Below, piece by piece: positions 49,315 through 59,614 of a stretch of DNA of 64,000 nucleotides. This stretch comes from Acanthococcus lagerstroemiae. Its lineage: Eukaryota > Arthropoda > Insecta > Hemiptera > Eriococcidae. The stretch spans positions 46,980,162 through 47,044,161 of the forward strand of contig CM063106.1 in the NCBI GenBank assembly GCA_031841125.1. Direction: 5' to 3'. Position 1 is the first letter of the stretch, and the number at the start of each line of letters is the position of its first letter. The notes beneath the pieces are model-generated. The model did no database searches. It saw nothing but the letters and a program-made list of their open reading frames with translations, and had not been told where the DNA came from. A program made the translations under genes and the position numbers.

Positions 49315-50928
49315 GCCGACACGTGATTTACTTAAAATTTTCTAAATAAATAGTTTGATCGCATTCGTACGTGAATAATGAAAATTATTATTATGAACTG
49401 AATCTGACTCCACAGCACAGCCACTTTTGGAGAATGTACTTAACTTCGATCAGGACAGTAGCATTACCAGAAAACGAAAAAAGTAAGGTGAAAAAAAAAG
49501 CGCTTCGCTTCACATTTTGCGCCTGAATTCGGAACATAAAATCTTCCAAGTAGAAGTAGTGCGATGGGTCAGTTTCTAGAGAGGATACCTTCTCTTCCTT
49601 CCTCCCAATAACGGACTATTAAATTATATACACTGGGAAGAAATAGTTGAGAAAAGAAATCAATGGCGGTGGATGGTGTCAGAGTTCATGACAAAATCTA
49701 TAGCAAGGCACCGCAGCAATGCGAAGAAACATTTGCAGTTCCAATGCGATATCTGCAGCAGCGTGGACCAGCATCAGTTGTTATCGACTCGCCGAGGAGA
49801 AGAAAAATATGTGAGCCCTAAAAAATGAATGTTATGCTGTTTAAAAATACGTGAATATTTATAAAAACTGCAGAGGCAGTTTTATCAATTGATATTAGTG
49901 ACATCCTCATGAGTCATGTATATACGATATAAAATCTATGATTAATAGATGACAAGACAAATGAACAAATCTGAAAAAACTCCGAAAATCTATGAGCTGA
50001 CTCTGTGTAGATTTCTGATCTAAATTACATTTTAATAGCAACTGCCATAACCACAGCTTTTTTTATTGGATGAGGAAAATCAAATCTTTATAGAGAATCA
50101 AATTTCAACGAAGGGGAGTAAGTATATAATCATTAAATTCCAACAATTGAAGAAAGGGGTAACAATAAATTTCATTTTGTCACAAAGGGAAAAAACTAGT
50201 TTCGAAGGAAGCAATGTCTGCATCCACCACCCATTTTCCCTCATCTGATTATAATACTAGCTTTCAAGCATGGTTTTCCAAATCTTTTTGATAGGGACTC
50301 CATAAGTCTCTTGAGGTTAATACTATTCTTGCAGTGAAATAAACGCCAGCAGTATCATATGGATAACATCTTTATTCCAGATTCTTATTTCGGTAACCAA
50401 AATGTTCGCTGACACCACATGGTAGGGACTAGGGACATTGGTTCTGGCGGTGACTGTTGCCTAACGAAGTGAACTGAGTGGTATCTGGCAGTCCTTAAAG
50501 CGGAGTAGGCGGTCAAAAAAGCACTGCGAAAGTTTTACAGTTCAGAAACACAGGCACAAGTTCTCATCGAACAAACAGTGCTCAAGAAAAAAAAATCGAA
50601 AATCTTCCAATACGTTGTCATAACGTCTAAACACAAAGTCTTTAAATTTGACGTGAAATCTAAAAATGAGGTTTCAATATACGAAATCAAAAAAACGAAG
50701 TGAAGAAAAAAGCTTCAATACGAAAGGAAAAACGAAGTTAAAAGTCCTCGGTTGATCATCGATTACCGGCTGAAAATTCTCGTATCTAATACCTATGCGG
50801 TGCTAAAACATGGCGGGAGACATCAACTGAGCGTTATCACGAAAATAGAAACTCCCGGTGATAGTCAACCTAAGATCACCACAAATCCTTAAGCGTAATT
50901 TCTCACATTTACTATTTGAAGCAGCTAT
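49315..50928. other. 3' flank of host gene, unassigned
   Basis: The poly(A) signal AATAAA is at 49345-49350. The rest holds only short frames. Confidence 0.45.
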
Positions 50929-50932
50929 AGAT

Positions 50933-52363
50933 TGAGGCATGGGAAACTGGGAACAACGCTCCCAGTCCAGCACTCATATCTGAGAAGCAGCATAGCTGAG
51001 TAACGGAGGAACGTCTCCAGCAAAAATCAAAAAACAGGGATGCCATTCAATTAAGAAAATGTAATAACAAATAAAAAATAAGCATAACATAACAAAAGGC
51101 GAGGGGGACATAACAATGATAAAGAACAAAATTATTAATAACGGAGAACAGGGAGCTCAAACACAAACCAGACGCGAAAGCAACAATTACTAGGGATGTG
51201 AAACTTCGGGTGCTGACCACAGCAAGAAATGAATTTAAAATGGTAACAAATGAAGACGAATCAAATTGACTAGGAACATAGATTTACTCCCGGTACGAAA
51301 CCAATGAAAAGGGGAGGGAGATAAGGTGGAATAAGAGTTAACCCCATGGCACAAGGCCTAATTAATGGTCCACCTTATCCCGGCAAATACAATTAAATAA
51401 ATACAAATTAGCGAAAATAAGTGTGGTCAGCAACATTCAGCTAATCCCAAAACCCACAATACACGATCTAAGGGTAAACAATTGTAAATGTATCGTTACC
51501 TTTGAGATATGAACCGACGAGAAGAGCTCTCCCCGTGTTGGATATTTTCCGTGAGAAACTGAAACACATGTATGATAATATAGGAAGAAACATTAATACC
51601 CCCTTTCCCATTTTTGAGAAGCCATAAAAAATAACGAAATTTGACGTTTTTCCTTTTAAACGTAGTGGCAGAGAACAATAACTAAAAACGCGAACACTGT
51701 GGCCCATCGACAAAACTTAGGTAACCAGGATCTTTCCGGACTTGAACGGCAGCATCATCAGCGTCATATGAACGGCTCTCGGCAGTATGAGCACTTCGAC
51801 TATCCAGAGAGTAACTTAGGTGTGACAAAACGTAGGCAAAACATCCATTGGTTAATGGCTGGAGGCCCCTCGGTGGGTCCCTTCGGAGCATCACTGCGGC
51901 ATCCAGTGCGGTGTTTTACTCGTCCAAGACGATCTTAACAGCGGCGATGAATATGATTCTGTGGTGTCTCGGCATGGCCCGGCCCTCCCCTGATGTCCGT
52001 GATCACGGCTTACATATCGACAACGATCAGATCATTAATGCGGTAGCGAACATAACGAACTACACGTTAAAAGTACGAATTACGGTATTTGAGTTTTGAT
52101 AACTTCGGATTTACGACATAAGGAATGTACGTCGAACTTCAAACTATGAAAAATCGCTAAACATACGCGAACATCTCTATCGTACAAAGGGCATCGGCCA
52201 GCTAACAACGGCTCGTTCCGCTCGAAGGTAGATCGACCAGACGCATCGACACCGCTGGCAAACCGATAACCCCACCTACGCCATGATCGGTGGTAGGTGC
52301 AATTATCGTTTTCGCACGTTCGATGCGTATCGGGAAACTACCTTCGAGCATTTCCATGCATCA
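50933..52363 (-). repeat. 3' LTR of dual-RNase-H element
   Basis: 1431 bp; on the plus strand it reads TGAGGCATGGG...CCATGCATCA. Pol stops about 60 bp before it. The sense sequence just upstream is CAGGGGGCATT, a weak purine tract. Short frames inside it are identical in both LTRs and are not genes. Confidence 0.93.
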
Positions 52364-52423
52364 AATGCCCCCTGGGGGATCACTCCTGTAAGGGGAGATC
52401 CACCAGCGAATGCATGGACGCAG

Positions 52424-55400
52424 CTAACTGGAGCCTACTGGAGAACTACCGGTGCCACGGCGCACAAGTCGAAGTTGCCTAACGTTCACGACAAAGGGGA
52501 CGGCATTAGGTTCAAGGCTCACGATGAGATAGGCGTTCGTGCACCACTTTTGTACGACCAGATATTCGCCATCGAACTTTTTATGGAACTTTTTGGAGAT
52601 GCCATGATACGCCTGAGAGAGAGCATGCACCCTCAGCGTTACGACATCTCCTGGTAGGAGTCTTGTAAATTCCGAGACAGGACGAGTGTTATTGTCGTGT
52701 TCGAGCCTACGCATCTTTTGTAGCTTAACAGTGGCGATATAACTTTGGATGGACTTTGTAAGGGTACTTTCGGGAGCTAAGCATTCGTTGAGGCATTCGA
52801 GATTTTCGATGTACGATTTAAAAACTTCGCCCACCGCCCAATCAACTTCAAGGTTACCGAAGTCCGCCGTATGTCCATTTGTGTGGACCAAGCGGACAGA
52901 TCCGGCGGGTAAGGCCTCAATATAATGTACCAGAATTTTTAGCCACTTAACATTACTGTAAGATTCTAGCCTAGGATTGTCCATCGATAGGGAGCCAGAA
53001 TCAAATAGGTCGACAATATAACCCGAATCCGTATGGACAACTATTTTTCTAGCCCTGCCAGCTAAACTAATACGCAGAGCTTGAATTACTGCGATTACCT
53101 CCGCCTGGTTATTTGTAACCTTCGGCTCGATGATTTTCGACTGGTTAGCAGGACTGTTAGTGGAAAACCATACCGCGTATGCCGACAAAGCCTCCTTACA
53201 CCCATTCCTAAGTGCACCACCGTCTGTCCATACATGAACGGCGCCATCCCTGTCGTAGGTGAAGTCGATAGTTTTCTCTTTCATTGGCTGCGATAGATCA
53301 TTAACTGATGTCTGTAACTCCATGTTTTTAATGGTGGAAGCGAGTTTATACTTTGGATGCGGAATGCGATATTCAAAGTCCCGTCCAACAGGATTGTCAA
53401 CCCGGACCCCGAGGACCTCTAGAGGGGAATATCCATGGGACTTAGCAGCGGAGTTTATTGAAAATTGTACTTCTTTAATGTAGCTGAACCAACGGGTGTG
53501 GTCGTCATGTGGACTATCGGGGTCATTAATTATCAAGCGTAGTTTCTCGGAGATGACACGCATCTGACGTTCTACCGGATTCGCGTTGGCGTTGTAGGGA
53601 GTTATATACCGATGCGAAATACGCATTTTTTCTAAGAACTCATTAAACTCATTGCTTCGGAATTGGGTTGCATTATCCGACAAAAGAGTATTGATGTGAT
53701 AACCAAGGACCTGACACTCATCTAAGATCTTTTTTATAGCATAAACGAAACTTGAAGCACGCATTGATTTCATGCCACGAATTGACACGTGACCCGAAAA
53801 GACATCTTGGGCAACGAAAAGAGCGACAATGCCGTTGGCCCTAATGGGGATGGGACCGTATATATCGCATGACACTAACTTAAATGGGAAGTCGGCGGTC
53901 ACATTGCACGGTCGAGGTTTATTTGATGCATTTGGTGACTTGTTCTGCTTGCAAGGCAGGCACTGCGATATGATGCGCCGCACTTGGCCATCCAGATTAG
54001 GGTAATAAAATGAACGGCTAATCAGGACAGTTGTCTTATTGACGCCAGGATGGCCATAAAATTGATGATAAAAATTTATTAGGTGGGTAATTATGGCATT
54101 TGGGATTATTAATAAGTTGCCTGCAGGGGTGACGCGGTATAATACTTCATCTTGAACCTCATATTGTTCCCGAAAAGCTCCCAATATGTGACTATTAGAT
54201 TGCAATTTATTTCGAATCTTGGAGCAGAAGGGGTCTCCCTGTTGATGTAACTTGACATCGGCGAGGGATTGGCGTAAAAGTTCCGAAGCCAGGCCATCCG
54301 AATGACCGCCGACCTGCTGTATTACGGCTGAGCATAAGGTACAGCACTCGGCCTTGAAGCCAATTGGCGAGTCTTCGTCGTAGTCAGCTGCAACCTCGTT
54401 GTCAGGCGACTTTACTGCAAAGGTTGACGTCAATTTTTCCTCCAGTTGTAGCAAACTAAGCACAGCTGAGCTTTGTAGCGATTTTACCAATTGTTCGAAT
54501 CTAGTGTCAGCCTCTGCGGTACAATTTATGTTGAATGAGTTGATGAATAAATACATTTTGGCTATCATCGCATTTACAGGCACTAAGTCAGACATTTTCT
54601 TTAGCAGTGAGGCGAAACGATATTCAAGTATGATGGTGTTTTCAGTTAGCAACACTTGATAACGCTTTAGCGTATAGTATACAGCATAATAATTTTTATA
54701 ATCTGACGATTTAGACATTGCAGTTTGGGGAAGTCGGTGGTTAACCATGGTTATAATATTAGATTCTCCATTAACATGTTGAAAAATACAACCCACCACG
54801 AACGTATCACTCGCAGCCACCTTTATAAGGAAAGGTTGATCTTTCACGGGGAAGGACAGGGGCTGCCGTTGCGCGAACCTTTCTCTTATTTGCTCAAAAC
54901 ATTCCCTAAGGACGGGAGTTACTATGTATGGCGGATTTTTACTTAATAGATTCATGTACGGTTGCACTAGTTCTACGTAGTTAGGGATGAAGCGAGAGAA
55001 CCAATTGGTGAAGCCCAGCAGCTCCTGTATAGGTTTCTTGTTTGTGAATGTTGGCTTATCTAAATATTTTGCTTGAAAGTTGTCAAAAAACCTCAGCTTG
55101 TCTACATCATGAATGACGAATTGTTTTGAAAAAATGTGACCCAGGAATTTTATGCTCGGGTGAAAAAGTATTGTTTTCTTCAACGACAGAGTCATCCCAG
55201 ACTGTAGCACATTACGACATAACTTCGATAGTTCGGCAAGGTGGGAATCAAATTCCATAGTTTGAATTTTGACGTCGTCGACATACACCTTGACGGTTCT
55301 TTTGTCGACATCGTCGGTGTATATCGCCTCCCTAGCGGCTCGATTAAACAGGGAAGGGGAAACGGAAGTGCCAAAAGGCAAACGTGTATATTGATAGCAG

Positions 55401-56989
55401 GTTCCATCAAATTCGAATCCTAGGAATTTTTTAGCGTCATCATTCAGTCCGATTTGTAGGAAACCGTTTGAGAAATCTGTAGATGAGTAAAGAGTGCACT
55501 CCTCCTGCTCGAAAATGACGTCCTCAATTTTCGGTGGATTGTGGTGTTGCGGACGCAGAATGCGATTAAGTGAACTAGAGTCAAGGCACAGACGAACGGA
55601 CCCATCCTTTTTCGTGACTGCTACCAGTGGATGAATGAACCTCGTATTCGATTGTTCAATGATTCCAGCTTTCAGCAAACAAGTGATTTCTTGCCGGACT
55701 TTGACACGCATCTTAATTGGCACAGGATATGATTTAGGAATCCAACGCTCGGTCGGCGACACCTCAAATGACACCTTATATCGATTATACAACCCAAGTT
55801 GGGAACGAAAGACAGGAATAAAATGAGCTAACTCGGCGAATGCAACTTTGCCCTGCTCGGGAGAGATATACTTATGCAACACGGCGTACTCAATTTTCTT
55901 TTCCAACAGACCCAGTAGTTCACGCGTCTCTTCGCGGGATATGCGGTGACTCGTATCAGGATCCATCTGCCCTTCGAGAGCAGAGACCTGAGTGAGCGCA
56001 TCCGGCATTATGTTCTGAATGGAGATAGACTTTGAGTTACTCTCTTGGTATTCGATTGTAACAGGGTGAGGCGCTGTGTAAAGATTAAACTCACGCGCGA
56101 AGTTTCCCGCTCGGTGAGTCCCAACCATAATATTATTTTTATAATTAAAATTCAAATTAAACCGTAAGATGACGTCAGAACCAAGGATGCATCCTTCCGA
56201 CATACCCGGTAAGATAACAAAGGGATGGACCTCAGACATATCTGGCACTATAGGCACGGGTAATATTACATATTCTCTAGCCGCAGTTACGCCGGCTGCG
56301 AGTTTTAATTTGAGAGGGAAATCGAGTTGACCACGCATTAAATTGTGGCCTTTATCGGCGAGATAATTCGCCACATCGTCGGCGATGAAAGAAATCGATG
56401 CCCCTGTGTCGATCAACGCGTGCATTTTGATCCCGAATGGACTAAGACACACACGGGGAATGACACTGGACAACTGTTTCTCAACGCCAACGGTTGTGGA
56501 TGGCACATCGATTGTAAAAAGATCAGCCGTTTTGAATACTTCTTCATCTTCAATGGGTTCATTCCCTAGATTAGGACCGGTTATTGATTTTAATTTACCT
56601 AATATCGATCGAATTATGTCGTTTGACAGAAAGATTCGGTTCCGGTGACCGAGGCGGTACGCATTCGAGAATAATTGCCGGTTAATTTTTGGAACATTGT
56701 TCACATAAGTGAATACCTTATCATGTGGGTTTATCTTTGTGAAAATTTTACTATCGACGTCGATTAATGTAATGCGAGAAGCGAATGCCCGACTCAACTC
56801 GTTTATCGAGTCTAAGATCACGTTGTGGAATGACCATCTACTGATATCGCTGTAATTAACTGCTGGATAAGGCGGAGGCGTTAACAGAACAATATGTTTT
56901 GTGCCTCTTTCTAAGACATGCTCTAAAATCCTTTGCAGGCAGGTAGCGAAGTCGTCGCCGACTTCATAGTAGGATGGACCGTATAACAT
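52424..56989 (-). CDS. pol: Pol of dual-RNase-H element (1521 codons)
   Basis: Residues ~1-140: second half of an SGNH/GDSL-like domain (HIVLLTPPPYP, then HRNRIFLS). Protease: ALIDTGAS, D194-T195-G196. RT: about 400-680, YVDD at 569-572. First RNase H: about 705-805, but catalytic positions are A725 (VAAS for TDAS), N766 and Y790 (EYR for TDH). Integrase zinc domain: H975, H980, C1010, C1013. Core: D1042, D1105, E1140 (D-D-35-E). Second RNase H: about 1250-1390 with D1256 (WTDGG), E1297 (NNQAE), D1321 (HTDSG), H1373 and D1383, all present. After it, about 1435-1510, comes an integrase C-terminal SH3-like module (LLPGDVVTLRV...FDGEYLVV). The second RNase H therefore lies inside the integrase region. 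The frame is intact over 1521 codons; its start is joined to the upstream frame by a further shift near 57010. Confidence 0.92.
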   Translation of the reverse strand: MLYGPSYYEVGDDFATCLQRILEHVLERGTKHIVLLTPPPYPAVNYSDISRWSFHNVILDSINELSRAFASRITLIDVDSKIFTKINPHDKVFTYVNNVPKINRQLFSNAYRLGHRNRIFLSNDIIRSILGKLKSITGPNLGNEPIEDEEVFKTADLFTIDVPSTTVGVEKQLSSVIPRVCLSPFGIKMHALIDTGASISFIADDVANYLADKGHNLMRGQLDFPLKLKLAAGVTAAREYVILPVPIVPDMSEVHPFVILPGMSEGCILGSDVILRFNLNFNYKNNIMVGTHRAGNFAREFNLYTAPHPVTIEYQESNSKSISIQNIMPDALTQVSALEGQMDPDTSHRISREETRELLGLLEKKIEYAVLHKYISPEQGKVAFAELAHFIPVFRSQLGLYNRYKVSFEVSPTERWIPKSYPVPIKMRVKVRQEITCLLKAGIIEQSNTRFIHPLVAVTKKDGSVRLCLDSSSLNRILRPQHHNPPKIEDVIFEQEECTLYSSTDFSNGFLQIGLNDDAKKFLGFEFDGTCYQYTRLPFGTSVSPSLFNRAAREAIYTDDVDKRTVKVYVDDVKIQTMEFDSHLAELSKLCRNVLQSGMTLSLKKTILFHPSIKFLGHIFSKQFVIHDVDKLRFFDNFQAKYLDKPTFTNKKPIQELLGFTNWFSRFIPNYVELVQPYMNLLSKNPPYIVTPVLRECFEQIRERFAQRQPLSFPVKDQPFLIKVAASDTFVVGCIFQHVNGESNIITMVNHRLPQTAMSKSSDYKNYYAVYYTLKRYQVLLTENTIILEYRFASLLKKMSDLVPVNAMIAKMYLFINSFNINCTAEADTRFEQLVKSLQSSAVLSLLQLEEKLTSTFAVKSPDNEVAADYDEDSPIGFKAECCTLCSAVIQQVGGHSDGLASELLRQSLADVKLHQQGDPFCSKIRNKLQSNSHILGAFREQYEVQDEVLYRVTPAGNLLIIPNAIITHLINFYHQFYGHPGVNKTTVLISRSFYYPNLDGQVRRIISQCLPCKQNKSPNASNKPRPCNVTADFPFKLVSCDIYGPIPIRANGIVALFVAQDVFSGHVSIRGMKSMRASSFVYAIKKILDECQVLGYHINTLLSDNATQFRSNEFNEFLEKMRISHRYITPYNANANPVERQMRVISEKLRLIINDPDSPHDDHTRWFSYIKEVQFSINSAAKSHGYSPLEVLGVRVDNPVGRDFEYRIPHPKYKLASTIKNMELQTSVNDLSQPMKEKTIDFTYDRDGAVHVWTDGGALRNGCKEALSAYAVWFSTNSPANQSKIIEPKVTNNQAEVIAVIQALRISLAGRARKIVVHTDSGYIVDLFDSGSLSMDNPRLESYSNVKWLKILVHYIEALPAGSVRLVHTNGHTADFGNLEVDWAVGEVFKSYIENLECLNECLAPESTLTKSIQSYIATVKLQKMRRLEHDNNTRPVSEFTRLLPGDVVTLRVHALSQAYHGISKKFHKKFDGEYLVVQKWCTNAYLIVSLEPNAVPFVVNVRQLRLVRRGTGSSPVGSS

Positions 56990-57381
56990 GTCTGTAAAAC
57001 CACTGACAGAAATAAATGTTCATGAAATTGATTACATTTGATAACAGCATTCGCCAGAAATTTTGTTGTAATATGCTCGAAAGCTAGATGATGGCGTGCC
57101 GAAGCCTGCGGGGTTTTCCGAATGAACCGAAAGTTACAATATTTTGCGATTTGAAAAGCAATTGTATCACCGACGAGTTGAAACATGTTATGGACACGGC
57201 GCATGCGAGAAATATCGAATGATGGTTTCGTTTCAGAAGGTGGGCCTCGACTTTCCGGGGGTGAGTTCCATCGGGATTTAACGAGGGGGAGACGGTCGAC
57301 GGCTGCCCGATCTCTCAGTGCGACCGAGACCCGTTTCCCGATGAATGGTTGTGATAATTTGGCCGCTGGAAACCACGATTG
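56923..57381 (-). CDS. N-terminal Pol segment: start of SGNH-like domain, in the -1 frame to gag
   Basis: The frame is open from 57381 to the stop at 56923-56925 and begins inside the end of gag. From the internal Met at 57204 it reads MRRVHNMFQLVGDTIAFQIA, where GDT sits at the position of the catalytic GDS block of SGNH hydrolases, Ser being replaced by Thr. The matching downstream blocks (SGFTDMLYG; TPPPYP) are in the frame of the long Pol, one base earlier, so the domain is split by a frame break near 57005-57015 in a T-rich stretch. Entry from gag is probably by -1 frameshifting at 57333-57339. Confidence 0.7.
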   Translation of the reverse strand, partial: QSWFPAAKLSQPFIGKRVSVALRDRAAVDRLPLVKSRWNSPPESRGPPSETKPSFDISRMRRVHNMFQLVGDTIAFQIAKYCNFRFIRKTPQASARHHLAFEHITTKFLANAVIKCNQFHEHLFLSVVLQTCYTVHPTMKSATTSLPACKGF

Positions 57382-58792
57382 TCAGAGGTATGAGGAATGG
57401 GGAACCAGTCCCGTCCGTCATGACCACGACTCTCGTAACTAGCGTCTTGGTTACCACTTGTTGGGGGAGTGCCCCGGTTGGAGGAGAAACACGTTCCATT
57501 TCAACCGAATCATCATGGAAAATTTGGCTTACTTGGCTTGCATTGCCGGTTTGATTTCCACGAAGGCGATTGTTAAAATTAGACGGATGAGAATTGGGTC
57601 TATTATGAGTCTGGTGATTTTCTGACTGACTGCCATACTGACGATTATCACGGAAGTGACTTCTAGTATTACTGAAATTGTTAGCGCCGTTGCGCATTGG
57701 GTTACTGTGATTCGACTGATAGGATTGATTTTTTTCTGGTTTTAATATATTAAGTTCCTTGAAATGGGTTACAACAGCGACAAGGCGATCCAGGAGCTCG
57801 TTGATATCGTCCTCGAAACGGTCCGCCAGAGCACGACGTACCTCGAATGGCAATTTATTTTTGATTTCCTTTATGGCTTGTTTAGGTGGTATGAAAAACT
57901 CGGTCAAAGCCGTTAGCTTAGTATACCAATTAAGGATAACGCCGCGTGCCTTCGACAAGTCGAACACATCCAACCTAAGACGCCGAAATTCTTCGTAAGT
58001 TGCCATCTGGGCACTCGGGTTCCAAAACGTGCCGAGGAACGAATCACGATACTCCCGGTATGACGCGAACGAGACGGACAAGTGGAGATCCCAATTCGGA
58101 TTTGGCACACGCACTCGGTTTCTTAGCCATAGAATTTTATGAGTCTCTGGTGGCTGATAAACTTCGAACCATGTTTCTAGCTCTTCTAGGAATCGTACGG
58201 GCATAAGAGTACCATCGTCACGAAATACAGGCAGGCAGTCAGGGACTGTGAAAGTTTGCTGGTAACGATTCCCTGGATTCTGATGGCAACAAGCCGAAGC
58301 TTGGGTTAACTCTGGGCGGTCACACCTACGAGTCGACCAAAGGTGATCATTATTTTGTGTAGCAGAAGTAGGGACTGACTGATGTCTAGGCACCTCTTTT
58401 TGATTTTGGTGAGCATGTGGCTCATTGACTACCGAACATACGATATCAGACACGAATTTTCTTAATCCCTCCGGGGTGAATGTAATCGAACCATCCGGGG
58501 GTGTTTGCCTGGGACCCGAGTCACCTGCCCCGTTACCCACGGCATCACTCTCACCTGCCCCATGGACTTCGTCACCACAATTTTCCGGATTCTCGGTGAC
58601 CATACTGTCACCAGCCTCATTGTTCGGTAGATTAGCCCCTGGATTACCGTTGACATGGGAGGGCGACAGAGACAGACGGTTGAGACCAGCCATCACTTGT
58701 TCGACGCGCTGATCCACGCTGTCTCGCTCATTATAATAGCCCAAAGGTGGCCTATTGTCCCGTGTACAGTATTGATGGCTACGTGAACCCAT
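57278..58792 (-). CDS. gag: Gag of dual-RNase-H element
   Basis: 504 codons from ATG. N-terminal ~130 residues are low-complexity; the capsid-like core (about 190-340) has PVRFLEELETWFEVYQ, FASYREYRDSFLGTFWNP, ILNWYTKLTAL and IKEIKNKLPFEVRRAL. It is followed by an Asn/Ser/Arg/His-rich tail with no CCHC knuckle. From about 57440-57500 onward a neighbouring frame is the better gag tail: it is RG/NH-rich (DWFPIPHTSDNRGFQRPN) and stops at 57315-57317, while the annotated frame turns Val/Thr-rich. A single-base loss near 57440-57500, or an assembly error there, would explain it. Confidence 0.85.
   Translation of the reverse strand: MGSRSHQYCTRDNRPPLGYYNERDSVDQRVEQVMAGLNRLSLSPSHVNGNPGANLPNNEAGDSMVTENPENCGDEVHGAGESDAVGNGAGDSGPRQTPPDGSITFTPEGLRKFVSDIVCSVVNEPHAHQNQKEVPRHQSVPTSATQNNDHLWSTRRCDRPELTQASACCHQNPGNRYQQTFTVPDCLPVFRDDGTLMPVRFLEELETWFEVYQPPETHKILWLRNRVRVPNPNWDLHLSVSFASYREYRDSFLGTFWNPSAQMATYEEFRRLRLDVFDLSKARGVILNWYTKLTALTEFFIPPKQAIKEIKNKLPFEVRRALADRFEDDINELLDRLVAVVTHFKELNILKPEKNQSYQSNHSNPMRNGANNFSNTRSHFRDNRQYGSQSENHQTHNRPNSHPSNFNNRLRGNQTGNASQVSQIFHDDSVEMERVSPPTGALPQQVVTKTLVTRVVVMTDGTGSPFLIPLTIVVSSGQIITTIHRETGLGRTERSGSRRPSPPR
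57333..57339 (-). promoter_or_regulatory. Candidate -1 ribosomal frameshift site GGGAAAC
   Basis: On the minus strand the heptamer is in the correct register, G GGA AAC, relative to the RG-rich gag-tail frame that stops 18 nt later. A -1 slip enters the frame that leads into Pol. Downstream lies a GC-rich potential stem (CGGTCG pairing with CGACCG). GGGAAAC is a known retroviral slippery heptamer. Confidence 0.65.
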
Positions 58793-59614
58793 ATCAACAC
58801 CGGAGATGTCGCAAATTGAACTATAAAACGAAGATCCTACGAATAGCCACAGACCTCACTACAGTGGAGCACGAGACTAACAATAAAGGTATTATTAAAA
58901 GATAGCTTATTAAAACTAAATAACCAAATAAGAAAATAACAATTAAATAAAGCAAATTACACAACGAGGGGTGAAGGCCAAGACAGGAGCGAGAACACCA
59001 CAGTACATTAAAAAGGGAAGAAAAACTAAATTTTGCTTGGAATTTTCGTTCTCTCTTTCGGAAAGCTCATTTGACCACTGGGTTTGAAACGATATCAAAG
59101 TACCAGCAGGCAAACCCAAATTACCAATCTAGCAGGGAATAGTTAGGTCCTGGCCAGGTTTCCCTCGCCCTCCGGAGATGGTAACACGCAAAGGGTCCGA
59201 TCTCCTGGCCGGCTCAAACGGCACACAGACATGCAGAAGGTAGCGGGGACAACTAATCTTCCACAGAGGTGTCAGAACCTAACCGCGCCAGTGGAGTAGA
59301 AAGGTAATTACTCCGGGAAAAAACCCAAAGGTTGATTGGGAAAGAAAATGAAATTTAGCATCAATAGATGTTAGAAAAATAGTGGAGATTTTGTAACTAG
59401 TTCGGGACCAACTAGCTACTGGGAGTCTTATCGACTGAGCTTTATATCACAAGAGAGAGAACGGCCCCAATAGCCCAAAGCTAAATTCTCCAGGGACAGT
59501 AAGAGCCAACCGCATCCAGTTGGTTATAATGTTTCAAACTGCCCCAGAGAATTAGCGCTAAAAGGATTCCAAAGGTGTGGGAGACGTTCCCTCACCAGGC
59601 AGATGCCAGAAATA
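58793..59614 (-). other. 5' leader of dual-RNase-H element
   Basis: About 820 nt between the 5' LTR and the gag ATG, with no long frame. No canonical tRNA-complementary PBS starting TGG directly at the LTR edge; the nearest candidate begins six nt in (TGGCATCTGCC). Confidence 0.6.

Noticed and set aside
51699..52099. Short plus-strand frames within the LTR, repeated at 60381-60781
   Set aside because: They are identical because the LTRs are identical; no domain and wrong strand for the element.
52283..52657. 124-codon plus-strand frame overlapping the pol 3' end
   Set aside because: Antisense shadow of the pol C-terminal domain and LTR.
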